Positions 1-10,187 of a stretch of 64,000 bases of DNA are shown here, in pieces. The position numbers and the translations under genes are program-made. The notes beneath the pieces are model-generated. The model was given only the letters and a program-made list of their open reading frames with translations. It was not told the origin of the DNA and searched no databases. Each line of letters opens with the position of its first letter. The stretch's first letter is position 1. The DNA is from Auriscalpium vulgare (taxonomy: Eukaryota > Basidiomycota > Agaricomycetes > Russulales > Auriscalpiaceae). The DNA is taken from positions 2,852,001 to 2,916,000 of the forward strand of contig JAHBBC010000002.1 of the NCBI GenBank assembly GCA_019915015.1. The letters are read 5' to 3'.

Positions 1-316
1 TCTGTCTGGCAAAGACGTAGTGTGCCATTCACAGGGCATTTCAGTGTAATAGCCATGGACTGGTTTTGAGTGGATGAACCCTGCAGTGAAGTGACACTGG
101 TCGGCCACGATAAGATAAGATCCCGAGCGCCCTGCTTATTCACACGCCGCTTCCCAGCGATTTACCTCCTTTCACCTCTCACTCATATCTCAGTATCATC
201 CAACTCTTCAAGTCGAGCGAGAGGTGGCTTGCTTTGCACACCAATTCCACAAGTCTTGCTGACAGCCCGCTTACCGTCAATCCGCGTCACAACACTGCTT
301 CTACTCTCTCCTCAGC
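1..316. other. 5' flank of first F-box gene
   Basis: No credible gene of its own. The last bases before the ATG at 317 form an intron 3' splice site (CTCCTCAG then one base, then ATG), which matches the leader intron seen in front of the other family A genes. The donor is not clear; overlapping open frames here are shadows. Confidence 0.4.
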
Positions 317-1879
317 ATGCACGCCGAATCACTCAACGCAGAGCAACACAACGCTCTCCTTCCGATCGCGCGCATCCCGCCAGACATCCTCATCCATATC
401 TTCTCCATCTTGGCCGCCGGCCTGAAAGACGTGTTTATCAACGAATCATATAAGCTTGAAGGCCTCGACTGGCTCGCCGTCACGCACGTCTGTCGGTTCT
501 GGCGGCACGTCGCCATCCAAGACGCCCGGCTCTGGGCCGACAACCTCATTGTCCCCTTCCTCTTTGGCCAGCGCTGGGTGTCCACATTTCTCTCACGCGC
601 CGAGCAAGCACCTCTCACAATCTACCAAGGTAACTTGGGAAAATCCGACTACCCAAATCCCTTCGACCTGGAATTCGTCATTGCGAATCTCGCACGCATC
701 CGCGTCCTGCGCCTCCGCTTCAAAGACGCTGACCTCCACGCGCTGTGCACCCCCGCCCCGCTCCTCGAGTACTTCCACACGACTCTCAACGCGTCCTTCA
801 AACGTCGTTCAGTGTCTCCATCCCTCCCTCACGGCCTGTTTGGTGGCACAGCCGGTGCCCCGGTGCTACGACACGTATGTGTGACGATCAACAGCACAAT
901 GCCAATGTTGTGGACATCGCCGCTGTTTGCAGGCCTGGCTTCTTTGGAAGTCTGGATCTACATATCCAGCGGGCCCGCCGCAGAGATTGCGGCCATCGTC
1001 GACGCGTTGGACCGAATGCCCTCCTTGGAGCGGTTCATGCTCCGTATTCTTGAACTTCGCGAAGAGTGGGTCGAGGTGCCGCCTTCCAGACGCGTCGTCG
1101 CACTGGCGGGCCTCCGCGACCTCCATCTGGATGCCAACACTGTGATTGCCGCCTTGCTGCTTTCGCACATCACATTCCCGGCCGACGCCAGCGTCAACTG
1201 TGTTCTGTATGCCTATGACGTCGACGACCCGGTCCCAGAGACTGCAGCGGTCTTCGCCGCCGCAGCCACGTGTATTTTCCACAGTGCAGCCGCCTCGCGC
1301 GTGCATCTCAATCTGGCCGACTTCGGCAGGCGTATCATGATCAAGTTGAAGGCCTGGCGCTCCACGGACGCGTACACGAGTCCACCCGCTTTCTCCCTCG
1401 AGCTCTGCCCACACCGCGACCATCACAGTGGGGGCAACGCCTCTGCCAGGCTGCGGATCGTGATGGCGGCGCTCGCGTCGGAGAACCTCGAGGAGCTGGC
1501 GCTCTGTGGCGACGGGCCGGTCGCAACATGGGTGCATCATGATGCACTGGATCGGGCGCGGCGGCTGCGGCGGCTCACGGTCGAGGGCCGCGCCGCCTTT
1601 GCGCTCTTCGCCGCGCCGCGCGGCGACATCCTCCCAGCGCTATCCGTGCTGTCAATTGCCGGAGTGGACCTCAGGACTGGCAGGGGCGCGGGCGTCACGA
1701 TGGAGGACAGGTTGGTGCGGTATCTGGAAGCGCGGGCGGACGCGGGGGCGGAGGGCCCGGCGGAGATGGATGTAGTGGCCTGCGAGGTGGATGATGAGTT
1801 TGTGCGACGGGCGCGGGCGGCGGTGCCGGGATTGGTGGTGAGGTGGCGAAAGGACGATGGAGAGGGCGCGGAGCTGTGA
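317..1879 (+). CDS. F-box-like protein, family A copy 1
   Basis: Intact single-exon frame of 520 aa. An F-box-like domain lies at about residues 15-70: the LPIARIPPDIL start, then WLAVTHVCRFWRHVA and a conserved LW. The rest aligns with the other family A proteins: a block with FLSRAEQAPLTI, a long beta/alpha repeat-like region without canonical leucine-rich repeats, and a C-terminal RAAVPGLVVRW motif. Family role (known): F-box proteins bind Skp1 and present substrates to SCF ubiquitin ligases; that this one does so is inferred. It ends in a short acidic tail, less developed than in its paralogs. The ATG at 317 directly follows an intron acceptor. The next gene is convergent, with a 188-bp gap. 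The substrate is unknown. Confidence 0.85.
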   Translation: MHAESLNAEQHNALLPIARIPPDILIHIFSILAAGLKDVFINESYKLEGLDWLAVTHVCRFWRHVAIQDARLWADNLIVPFLFGQRWVSTFLSRAEQAPLTIYQGNLGKSDYPNPFDLEFVIANLARIRVLRLRFKDADLHALCTPAPLLEYFHTTLNASFKRRSVSPSLPHGLFGGTAGAPVLRHVCVTINSTMPMLWTSPLFAGLASLEVWIYISSGPAAEIAAIVDALDRMPSLERFMLRILELREEWVEVPPSRRVVALAGLRDLHLDANTVIAALLLSHITFPADASVNCVLYAYDVDDPVPETAAVFAAAATCIFHSAAASRVHLNLADFGRRIMIKLKAWRSTDAYTSPPAFSLELCPHRDHHSGGNASARLRIVMAALASENLEELALCGDGPVATWVHHDALDRARRLRRLTVEGRAAFALFAAPRGDILPALSVLSIAGVDLRTGRGAGVTMEDRLVRYLEARADAGAEGPAEMDVVACEVDDEFVRRARAAVPGLVVRWRKDDGEGAEL

Positions 1880-2067
1880 TCGTGGCGGACGGCTGGCAAA
1901 AACTTTTCAGAGGGAAATCAAATGCGTGTACGCGGCTTTTGTGACGAATAAATCCTGCACGGCCGTGTGCGATGTGCCCAGCGTACGGCTGTGGCCTGTG
2001 TGCAGAGACAATGAATCGATGCCCTCGGAATGCTCATAAGTACAGCCTATACCCCCGAGTCCGCTGC

Positions 2068-3633
2068 CTACAACCACGAGTCGATATCCTCTTCCTCCGA
2101 CATATCGTCAGCGTCATCACCCTCCGTTCTCCATCTCACCACAATCCCCGGGACTGCATCTCGCACCTTCATCACAAACGCTTCGTCCGTGTGGCACCCC
2201 CTCACGTCGAGCACGTCGAGCGCATGTCCAGCTTCTGCGCGGTCTGCAAGCCACCGCGGCAGCATGGCTCCCAGTGCCGCTTCGTTCCAGTCCAACTCCC
2301 CATCCAACTCCTCATCCTTTCCCTTTAGATCGGCGCCAGACATGGCCAACCTGGAGACCGTCGACGGCATGGAGAGGCAAAGTGATTTTGCCATGGAGCC
2401 CGAGACCGTGAGGCTCCGCAGCCTACCAAGTTGCAGTCCAGCTGGCCACTCCATCAAAATGTCGTTGCCAGTGACATGTAGCTCCTCGAGGTGCTCCGAT
2501 GCAATGCCTTTGAGGGCAGGCGATCCAATATGATAATATGTCCCGTCGAGCGAACCTATTTGCAGAGCCAAGGCAGGCATGCCCTCTGTGTGCCCCCTTC
2601 GCCATGCGGCCACCTTCAGGCAGACCCCGTCCTGCTCATGTATCTCCTGGATATCTATGCGCGAGAATGCGGCTGCGCGGGCGGAGCTTGCGCGGAGTGT
2701 TTGACCCAGCGCCTCGATTTCCATCGGGTCGTTGCCGGACAAGAAATCACAGGTGACACGGGTGTCGGGAGGAAGCTCGAGGCGCGCAAGGAGCAGGCGC
2801 GCGTCCACAGCGCTTGCACGAAAGACGTTGAGGTGGCGCAGCGCCGACAGGGCGACGACGTGTTCGGACGTGGTCCCGGGTACCTCGCTCAGCTCCAGCT
2901 GAAACCATAGCCTCAGTCTCTGTAGCGCGCGCATTTGGCCGAGGGCATCAAGCATCTCGTCCAGCGCAGTATCGTTGAGGGTTATGCAGTGTGCGATAAT
3001 ATCGAGAGAAATGAGATGCTTGAGCAGCGGCGACGACCATGGTAGCGGGGGCCATACGGACAAGTGCCGCAGCGCCGGTGCGCCGGCTGCACCGCCAAGG
3101 AAGCTAGCGGGGAGAATGGGACCCCCGAGGCGGCCCAAGCGGGCGGTCAGATGAATGGTGCGAAGGAGCGGCATGGCGTGGCAAAATGCGGGAACCTCGT
3201 CTCTGGTGATGAGGTCGATCTTGAGGATGCGTATTCGCGCGGAATTGTTGCTAATGAATCCAAGCTCAGAAGACGTCGGGGGCGTCATGTCGTACCATGG
3301 CACTGCGGGTGATTCTATGGCGAGAGGCGCAGATTGTGCGCGAGAGAAGAAAATGGCGGCCCAGCGGTCGCCAAACGGGAAAGGTGCGATGATATTGGAA
3401 GCCCAAAGAGTAGCATCTTGGACAGCGGCGTTGCGCCAGTGCTGACAGACTTGTGTGACGGTCAGCCACCCGAGGCTGTTCTTCACTCCGGAATCATCCT
3501 CGTCGCGCGCAGGTTTATCGATGGAGGACAGGAGCATGAAGATTGCGCTAAGGATTTCGGGCAGGAGCTTGGCACCTGGGGACCTGTGCTGCATGGCAGA
3601 GCCCAGCGACTCCAGTGCGCCAACGTCGGACAT
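2068..3633 (-). CDS. F-box-like protein, family A copy 2
   Basis: Intact 521-aa frame on the minus strand. The F-box occupies about residues 22-78 (LLPEILSAIF, then WLTVTQVCQHWRNAAVQDATLWAS). Conserved family blocks follow: FFSRAQSAPLAI, SFLGGAAGAPALRHLSV and the C-terminal RDAVPGIVVRW. The last 20 residues are strongly acidic with Ser in acidic context. The start is supported by a clear leader intron at 3637-3695 (minus strand, GTGAGT...TAG) that ends three bases before the ATG, the same spacing as in five paralogs. It is divergently arranged with copy 3 across about 990 bp. It is a presumed SCF substrate receptor; the target is unknown. Confidence 0.86.
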   Translation of the reverse strand: MSDVGALESLGSAMQHRSPGAKLLPEILSAIFMLLSSIDKPARDEDDSGVKNSLGWLTVTQVCQHWRNAAVQDATLWASNIIAPFPFGDRWAAIFFSRAQSAPLAIESPAVPWYDMTPPTSSELGFISNNSARIRILKIDLITRDEVPAFCHAMPLLRTIHLTARLGRLGGPILPASFLGGAAGAPALRHLSVWPPLPWSSPLLKHLISLDIIAHCITLNDTALDEMLDALGQMRALQRLRLWFQLELSEVPGTTSEHVVALSALRHLNVFRASAVDARLLLARLELPPDTRVTCDFLSGNDPMEIEALGQTLRASSARAAAFSRIDIQEIHEQDGVCLKVAAWRRGHTEGMPALALQIGSLDGTYYHIGSPALKGIASEHLEELHVTGNDILMEWPAGLQLGRLRSLTVSGSMAKSLCLSMPSTVSRLAMSGADLKGKDEELDGELDWNEAALGAMLPRWLADRAEAGHALDVLDVRGCHTDEAFVMKVRDAVPGIVVRWRTEGDDADDMSEEEDIDSWL

Positions 3634-4620
3634 GTTCTATGGGATAGGAAGACGAGTGGGCATGTGAGAACGGATATGGGCGAGCTGAAACTCACCAGAG
3701 CAAGCGGCAAGTGGTCGCTGCTGGCAAAGATCTTGATCGATGGATTTTATATGCTTGCACCCGATTCGGCACGGTCCCGCGTGTTCTCGACGACCAGCGC
3801 GCAGAACGGGAGAAACAGAGTAGCGGCGGCGACATCAGCACGCGCATCGTCCCTTCCGTCGAATTGACTGCAACACAGTTATTGTGCCCGACCACGCAGC
3901 CTCAGCCGCAGGAGACGCATGGGGCGAGCCGGATGGCACGGTCCGCTGTGACGGTCGAGCTCGAGGTGAAATGTCAGGGGAAGCGGTGGACAATCATGCG
4001 TATGACACGGGTGGATACGGTGCATACCCATACATTTCTGCTGTGTATCGTCGCGACGGCTAGTATCATACTGGAGTTTCGTCAGCGAGACAGAGGATGA
4101 AGCCTGCATGCCACGTACCTCGACTTTCCACTTTCCCTTCTCTCTCAATCACCATTCTCCTTCACCCGCTCGGTGCGCAGAAGTTCATTCGCCTGTCCCA
4201 TCGCAGAAAGCGCGATTTGCGCGTGCCACGTTGAAGAGAGTGGCCTAGTGTGTCTTGCTATGGAGCAGAGACTCGTCTTTGAGCCTGAGTGCGCCGATCC
4301 TCTTTGAGCCTGAAGACACTGAGCGCGCCAATCCTACTTGACTTTCTGCATTGGAGCTATTCTGGCCGTTAGCAGGGGCACGAGGTTATAGAGAAAGCAG
4401 CTGGGTAGAAGACGGAGAGAGTGACGGCAATTCCGATCGCGGTGGGTGCATGTGGGTGCCGGGTTCCTCGGCCCGCTGCCATGCACCATACCCGGCGACG
4501 AGCCTTACTCTTGCTGCCACCAGCCTGCCATCCTCCCGCCTGTAAGCACCGTCAGCTAATCGTCAAGGACTTCACTCACTGGTTGTTCGCAGAGAGCTCA
4601 TCCAGCGCGGACTTGCTTTC
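3634..4620. promoter_or_regulatory. shared divergent promoter region of two F-box genes
   Basis: About 990 bp separate the start codons of two divergent family A genes. Near each end is a leader intron: 3637-3695 on the minus strand and 4542-4592 on the plus strand. No TATA box is obvious. The middle has a short direct repeat (4276-4334). No coding potential beyond shadow frames. Confidence 0.5.
4276..4334. repeat. short direct repeat in F-box promoter
   Basis: TCTTTGAGCCTGA occurs at 4276 and again at 4301. Each copy is followed by a GCGCCRATCC-type end, so a unit of about 25-34 bp is duplicated, with an internal 9-bp difference. It could hold a duplicated regulatory site; no known factor is assigned. 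Confidence 0.6.
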
Positions 4621-6183
4621 ATGCTTCCTGTCGTCCCGGTTGCCGGCCTGCCGACCGAAATCCTCACCCTCATCTTCTCCATCCTCTCCTCAATCGACAT
4701 CATCCCTGGCACAAAGGCACGCAATCCCAAGCTCAATCACGACCTTGGATGGTTGAAGGCTACCCATGTCTGCCGGCGCTGGCGGAACATCGCCATCAAC
4801 GAGCCCATTCTCTGGGCATCTGATGTCGCCCTCCCGTCCCGGCTGGGCTCCCACTGGGCCGACGCATTTCTGTCGCGTGCACAAGACCTTCCACTTACAA
4901 TAATAAATTGCAGCGAGTTACCATCCGACATCGCCTTCATTGGCCCAAATCTTGCGCGGACGCGTGCCATCCTAGATCTTCACATCGGTGCCAACGGACT
5001 ACTGTCCCTCTGCACCCCCGCACCGCTTCTACACACCCTAAATCTCACCATCTACAACAACGCACCCCCACTTCCATTCCGCCCGGATAGCCTGTTCGGC
5101 GGCGCAGCAGGCCTGCCGGAGTTGCGGCACCTGTCTGTGGTCACATGGGAGCTGCAGTCATGGCCGCCGCTGCTGCTCGAGCAGCTCGTTTCTGTCGACA
5201 TCACGATCCCTCTGCATGACGTGCCTGGTGACATGTTCGCTTCCATGTTTGCCGCGCTGGGCAAGATGCGCGGGCTGGAGCGGCTGGCGGTGCAGCTCGA
5301 GCTGGAGGACGCTGACGCGGTGCCGGTCATATCGCTGCCGGCGCTGAAATTCCTCACCCTGCAGGCCAGCATCTGGGATGCACGGCTACTCCTAGCGCGC
5401 CTCGAGCTTCCTGCTGGCGTCCGCGTTCGTTGCGATTTATACCGGAGCATGGACGCGAGGGCCGAAATCTTAGAACGACTATCTTCTGTGCCAAGGTCAG
5501 CCACGGAGACTACCGAAATCTCAACACTCCTCCCCGCAATGATGGCCTGCGTCGACGCCCGACATACCCCCATCTCCATCGCGCGTGTCGCCGTCAGGCG
5601 CGGTGTGCCCGACAGACCATTTCCAAGCAGCGGGCACTTCGCGGAGGTCCGCGCATGGCGCAGCGGGGATCAAGACGGCGCGCCCGCTCAGGTGGTCAGG
5701 TTTGAAGGGTGGGAGGACGTGCCGATTGTGCTGGGATCCATCCCATCAACACATCTCGAGGCGCTGGCGATTGGAGGCTGCGTGCGCGATGCTGCGTGGC
5801 TCGATGCACTGAAGAGTGCCCCCAGGCTGCGCCACGTCACGGTCAGAAGCAGCGCAGTGCCCCCATTCTGCGCCGCGCTCGGCGGCGCGCCGGGCATCCT
5901 CCCTGCGCTCGCCACACTGGTCATCAACATCCAGACGCACCCTTTTGCGGATACGATCCTGACGGACGCATTACCCCGATGCCTGGCGACACGGGCTCGC
6001 GCCGGTAATTCGCTAGAGGAGCTGGAGGTGGTGGGGTACGACGAGGACGAGGCGTGTGTGCACGCACTGCGGGAGGCGGTGCCGGGCCTGGTGATTCGGT
6101 GGAGCAGGGAGGCGGAGCCTGACGAATTGGACGACGACAACAGATCTGACTCCGAAGACGCCATCTCGGATGAGGAGGAATGA
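4621..6183 (+). CDS. F-box-like protein, family A copy 3
   Basis: Intact 520-aa frame beginning MLPVVPVAGLPTEIL. The F-box starts almost at the N-terminus (about residues 8-66, including WLKATHVCRRWRNIAI and LWASD). Middle blocks: FLSRAQDLPLTI, SLFGGAAGLPELRHLSV and LLLEQLVSVDIT. C-terminal EAVPGLVIRW motif, then an acidic Ser-rich tail ending EEE. A leader intron at 4542-4592 (GTAAGC...CAG) ends 28 nt before the ATG. The same GTAAGCACCGTCAGCT donor sequence is found before the broken copy at 33559, which marks these two and copy 4 as one subgroup. It is a presumed SCF substrate receptor by family. Confidence 0.86.
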   Translation: MLPVVPVAGLPTEILTLIFSILSSIDIIPGTKARNPKLNHDLGWLKATHVCRRWRNIAINEPILWASDVALPSRLGSHWADAFLSRAQDLPLTIINCSELPSDIAFIGPNLARTRAILDLHIGANGLLSLCTPAPLLHTLNLTIYNNAPPLPFRPDSLFGGAAGLPELRHLSVVTWELQSWPPLLLEQLVSVDITIPLHDVPGDMFASMFAALGKMRGLERLAVQLELEDADAVPVISLPALKFLTLQASIWDARLLLARLELPAGVRVRCDLYRSMDARAEILERLSSVPRSATETTEISTLLPAMMACVDARHTPISIARVAVRRGVPDRPFPSSGHFAEVRAWRSGDQDGAPAQVVRFEGWEDVPIVLGSIPSTHLEALAIGGCVRDAAWLDALKSAPRLRHVTVRSSAVPPFCAALGGAPGILPALATLVINIQTHPFADTILTDALPRCLATRARAGNSLEELEVVGYDEDEACVHALREAVPGLVIRWSREAEPDELDDDNRSDSEDAISDEEE

Positions 6184-6465
6184 GGGCCGTGAAAAAGGTG
6201 AGAACAGTCTTGTAGGTATTTCCGGCTTTGCCGCTGACCCGCCTCACGCTCCACTATACAGTGCAATTTCTTTGCAAGCCTCTGTGTCCACGCACTGTAG
6301 TCAATCTATGCTCCATCTCATTCATTGAAATCCTATAACACATGACGAAACAATGCTAGGGACGTCTCGCGATCGACGACAAGGCGTTGCGCCTCGGATG
6401 ACTTCGCTTAGATTCACCGCGTGCTGACTGGCCAGGAACTAGACGCACCGAAGATCCAACACTGC

Positions 6466-6966
6466 TCACTTGCGCCGCCACACGAAGACGTTGCCCTCCG
6501 TGACCGCGTGGCCCATCCTCCCGCCGTGGATGCGCGAGAAAGGTGACAGCGCTACGGTTGTTTGGAGAGCATGCACAGCGCATGCTTACTCTGTGCGTCC
6601 GACACGCTGGGACTGGCCCCTGGCATGAATTGAGTCAGCTCTTTGCCTTGCAGCAGTCGAGCGAACGACTTACATGCACCGACCCGCCTCGATCGCACTG
6701 CAAACCACAACGTTCCATCACGGAATTCTCGCGCGACTGCGGCTATCGGCGGCATTCCACCCATTTTTGAGCTTGAAGGACGACCTGCCGATTTGCCGCC
6801 GGCCGAGGTCGCGGCCAGCGAACGAGGTAAACATGGGCGTTGAGGTATTTTGATGCGGCAAGGTAAAGGCCATTGGACTCCTTTGCATCCAGTTAGCCAG
6901 CTCAAGTATAGGTCAGAAAGTGCACCGCACATACTTTCCCTCTTCATTTCCTGAGCGGCTCGTCAT
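6466..6966 (-). CDS. unrecognised small protein, four-exon model
   Basis: I do not recognise this protein. A model with exons 6966-6935, 6900-6674, 6619-6590 and 6551-6466 gives 124 residues with no stop and closes in frame at TGA. All three introns have GT...AG ends; the second begins GTAAGTCG. The C-terminus contains the stretch RIHGGRMGHAVTEGNVF and ends WRRK. Support: the same stretch, including the GTAAGTCG intron, exists as a decayed copy on the plus strand at about 29.67-29.99 kb, where KMGG.PVAAIAREFRDGT is shared. Against: the best frame in the long exon differs between the copies near NWM/NWL, so the reading frame of exon 2 is uncertain. Further 5' exons up to about 7190 are possible but do not join in phase. 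Confidence 0.35.
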
Positions 6967-7537
6967 CTTGCAGATTTTGGCCGCGATCGGTACGACGAGG
7001 TAAGTCACCGTAATGGGCTCACTTGCGTGCGGCTTCTGGGATGTTGAGCTGGCGAGGACGAAGCATACTGTGTGCCGGTTGAAGTCCGCGCCCAAAATAC
7101 GTGCTTCCTGCACGTCGGAGGGTCTGGGTCGAGAGCGACGCGAGGTTCAGTGATGGCATACTCGGGCAGGGTAGATTGACTGGAGAGGCGCCGATCAGCG
7201 CACGAGTACGGTTACAATGACACGAACTGGACACACTTAGCGATGCAACGGGGCTCGCGTTGGCAGGTCTTGGGTGAAAAAAAGACGTGGACTGGGAGAG
7301 GACGGTATCGAGCGTGGAATGGGCGGGCTGCCTGTTGAATATCAAAGCGCACTCTGCATGCGATGCGACCGAGCGCACACTAGATAGAAAGTTAGAGAGA
7401 ACGAATAATTTCAATCAAGGCGAGAGTCGGTGACGCGGCGGCGGTGTGGCGGGCGGCACCCGATTCAGCACCGTCCCGGCGGCTGTCCGACAACTTACAA
7501 GTGCCGATTCAATCCTCGGATCCTCCTATTCCTCCCC
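6967..7537. other. intergenic, no firm gene
   Basis: Contains minus-strand open stretches (about 7020-7190) that might be an upstream exon of the preceding small gene, ending at a GTGAGC donor, but the splice phase does not fit. Otherwise nothing recognisable. Confidence 0.3.
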
Positions 7538-7613
7538 GTGCACCGTCGGCCAGTCGTCTATATCTCTCCTCACCAGTTGCTCTCAGAGAGATTATTTTGC
7601 ACGGACATTATAC

Positions 7614-9179
7614 ATGCATCCTGTCGTCCCCGTTGCCCGCCTGCCGCCCGAGATCCTCACTCTCATCTTCTTTATCCTCCTCTCAATCGCTCCTCCTCGT
7701 CGAAGACAGCAAAAGTCCCTCAAATTTAAGCACGACCTCGGATGGTTGAACGTCACGCACGTCTGCCAGCGATGGCGGAACACTGCCCTCAACGAACCAC
7801 TTCTCTGGGCGTCCGATGTCGCCGTCCCATCCCGGCTGGGCTCCCCCTGGGCCGACGCATTTCTCTCGCGCGCACAAGACGTGCCACTTACAATCACTAC
7901 TTGCTACGAGACACTACCCGATTACACTTTCCTTCGCGACAATCTCGCGCGGACGCGTGCCATCTTGGACCTTCGCATCAGCCCCCTTGGACTCCTCGCA
8001 CTCTGCATCCCTGCACCGCTCCTCCACACTCTCAAGTTCAGATGCGCCTCAAATCCCCACAGCAGACCCGAGGTTCGTTCCGTCCCGAAACGCCTGCTGG
8101 GCGGCGCAGCAGGCCTCCCGGAGTTGCGGCACCTGTCCGTGGCCTCATGGACGGATCTGTCATGGGCGCGGCTGCTACTTGAGCAGCTCGTCTCGGTCGA
8201 CATAACAGTATTTTTCACGTATCATGTGTCTGATGAAAAGCTTACCTCCATGTTCGCCGCCCTGAGTAGGATGCGCGGACTGGAGCGGCTGGTGTTGCAG
8301 ATGGAGCTGCAGAAGTCAAAAGGCCCGGTGCCGACCACATTGCTGCCGGCACTGAAATATCTATCCCTGAAGGTCACCATCTCTGATGCGCGGACCCTCC
8401 TCGCGCGCCTTGCACTCCCTGCTGACGTCCGGGTCCACCTCACCTTGCAGTGGGGGTTCGTGCCGCCAAGGGTCTGGTTGCCAAAGCTCTTCTCCGCAAT
8501 GATCGCATGCGTCGACGCCCGCGCCGCCCCGATCGCGCGTGTCGCCGTCCGGCGAGCGTTGCCCACCAGACACAGCCCGTTTGTGGATGTGCGAGCATGG
8601 CGCAGCGGGGATACAGACAGTGCGCCCAATCTGGTGATCCGGTTGCAGGGGTGGGAGGACATACCGAGTGTGCTGGGATCCCTCCCATCGACCCATCTCG
8701 AGGCACTGACTATGGGACGCGATGCACCCGACGCGGCGTGGCTCGATGCCCTCGGGAACGCGTCTAAACTTCACCGTGTCACGGTCAAAGGCGGCGCGGT
8801 GACCCCGTTCTGCGCCGCGCTCGAGCGCGCGCCGGGCGTCCTCCCTGCGCTCTCCACGCTTGTGATCAACGTTCAGGCGCACCCTTCGGCGAAGACCGTC
8901 CTCGGGGACCTGTTGCCGCGAGGCCTGTCAGCGCGGGCTAGTGCTGGGAGTCTGCTGCAGGAGTTGGAGGTGGTGGGGTGTGATGAAGACGAGGCGTGCG
9001 CCCGTGCGCTGCAGGATGCGGTGCCGGGGCTGCTGGTTCGGTGGTGCTGGGAGTCGGAGGCGGAGGCGGAGGAAGAGGAAGAGGAGGACAAGGACGGCGA
9101 AGACACCTCCGATTTCTATGACACCTCGCCAGGTGAGGAGTCTGACTCTGACAGTATATCAGAGGAGTCGCAATATTGA
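7614..9179 (+). CDS. F-box-like protein, family A copy 4
   Basis: Intact 521-aa frame from the ATG at 7614 (MHPVVPVARLPPEIL). The open frame extends upstream to 7446, but that part is the leader. A sequence matching the paralogs' leader intron lies at 7538-7586, although its donor is GTGCAC rather than GTAAGCAC, so splicing may be weak. F-box at residues 8-65 (WLNVTHVCQRWRNTAL, LWASD). Family blocks: FLSRAQDVPLTI, LLGGAAGLPELRHLSV, LLLEQLVSVDIT, then QDAVPGLLVRW. The C-terminal tail is about 40 residues of mostly Asp, Glu and Ser, the longest in the window and a possible casein kinase 2 substrate (inference). The stop is followed by TGAGGCCGGT, shared with copy 5. Confidence 0.85.
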   Translation: MHPVVPVARLPPEILTLIFFILLSIAPPRRRQQKSLKFKHDLGWLNVTHVCQRWRNTALNEPLLWASDVAVPSRLGSPWADAFLSRAQDVPLTITTCYETLPDYTFLRDNLARTRAILDLRISPLGLLALCIPAPLLHTLKFRCASNPHSRPEVRSVPKRLLGGAAGLPELRHLSVASWTDLSWARLLLEQLVSVDITVFFTYHVSDEKLTSMFAALSRMRGLERLVLQMELQKSKGPVPTTLLPALKYLSLKVTISDARTLLARLALPADVRVHLTLQWGFVPPRVWLPKLFSAMIACVDARAAPIARVAVRRALPTRHSPFVDVRAWRSGDTDSAPNLVIRLQGWEDIPSVLGSLPSTHLEALTMGRDAPDAAWLDALGNASKLHRVTVKGGAVTPFCAALERAPGVLPALSTLVINVQAHPSAKTVLGDLLPRGLSARASAGSLLQELEVVGCDEDEACARALQDAVPGLLVRWCWESEAEAEEEEEEDKDGEDTSDFYDTSPGEESDSDSISEESQY

Positions 9180-9918
9180 GGCCGGTGAGGAATGAGCGTG
9201 TACAGGCAGAAAATGAGAGATTCGTTGGCGGACGGATGGTGGAGAAGGCGCTGTGCTTCCAGATAGCTAGCGACGATGTATTATTGTTTCAGCTAATTGT
9301 ACTGACTTTCGCCTTCAGCAGTATGGTGTATTGTTCATGTACGTTACCGGTTCATATCACATCATGCATGACGGAGACCGCGACAGCTCTGCATCTGACT
9401 TCTTTGCCGCGGGGTTCGCTCTCTGTGATGCCCCTCGGAGATCCACCGGTGTCGTCGTGGGAGCGGAATATGCATCAAGATTTGCGACAAGACGTTTCAA
9501 AGAGACATACGTGAGCGACAGAGCAACCGACGCCGAATGCAAGCTCATCAGAGACCGCGAACAGATCATGACCTTCGTGATGCTGCCATCGTGGGCTTGA
9601 TGACGGATCGAGTTGATACGGAGTTCCAACGATTATAGTGCAGAGGCCGGTGTCCGGGTGTCCGTGTTGAGGTGCCCGCAGGCCCACGGGCTGTTGGGAA
9701 AGAGCAACAAATTGAGGACTCGGAGCTTGACAACTGGCTGGAGGTCAATACTCACCTGTGTCGCGCCGCCCGCTCAACCTGCGGGGGGCCACCAATCAGC
9801 GCTCGAGCGGTCAATTTTGACGGGCGTGGGCTCGCTCATCCTGCGAATGCCGGCGCCGGAGGCTCAAGTCTATGATTAGCATGGGCAGCAATCAGAGGTC
9901 GTTCGAAGGACAAGAAGG
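9180..9918. other. intergenic between F-box gene and peptide gene
   Basis: The first 40 bp are F-box 3' flank, shared with other copies. The rest has only weak overlapping frames on both strands with no domain or splice pattern. No gene is called. Confidence 0.4.
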
Positions 9919-9925
9919 TATAAAA
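9919..9925 (+). promoter_or_regulatory. TATA box of secreted peptide gene
   Basis: TATAAAA sits 55 bp upstream of the ATG at 9974, a normal distance for a fungal core promoter with a short leader. Confidence 0.75.
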
Positions 9926-9973
9926 GGATGTGCGCACCGCCGTCCAACAGCCAGCACAACCAGCACAACCCAA

Positions 9974-10187
9974 ATGCAATTCCTCTCCTTCACCGCGCTT
10001 GCTGCACTCGCCGTCCTCGCGTCTTTCGTCCGTGCGCTCCCGGCGCCCATCGAAGAACGGACAATCGGTTGGTCTTCTCTGGTCGTCTTCCTGTCCCGCA
10101 TTCGAGGCTGACGTGTCGATGCCAGAGGAGCTGAACGTCCGCCAGTGTCCCTGGCTGAAGCGTGGACCGTGCACCCATGAGGATTAA
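9974..10187 (+). CDS. small secreted peptide precursor, 51 aa, two exons
   Basis: Exons 9974-10067 and 10126-10187, intron 10068-10125 (GTTGGT...CAG), give a 51-residue precursor. It starts with a clear signal peptide (MQF, then a hydrophobic Leu/Ala core to about residue 20) and a likely cleavage after ...VRA before LPAP. The mature part is about 30 residues, with two cysteines (in RQCPW and PCTHED) and a dibasic KR that could be a Kex2 processing site, leaving a 7-residue GPCTHED end (inference). A TATA box lies 55 bp upstream. There is no CaaX end, so it is not a prenylated mating pheromone. The function is unknown; it is likely extracellular. Confidence 0.6.

Noticed and set aside
1341..1899. 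Long minus-strand frames under F-box copy 1, and similar ones under other copies
   Set aside because: Antisense or alternate-frame shadows produced by strong GC3 bias in the real genes.
7446..7613. N-terminal extension of F-box copy 4
   Set aside because: The region matches the leader intron and 5' leader of paralogs; MHPVVPVARLPPEIL at 7614 fits the other starts.
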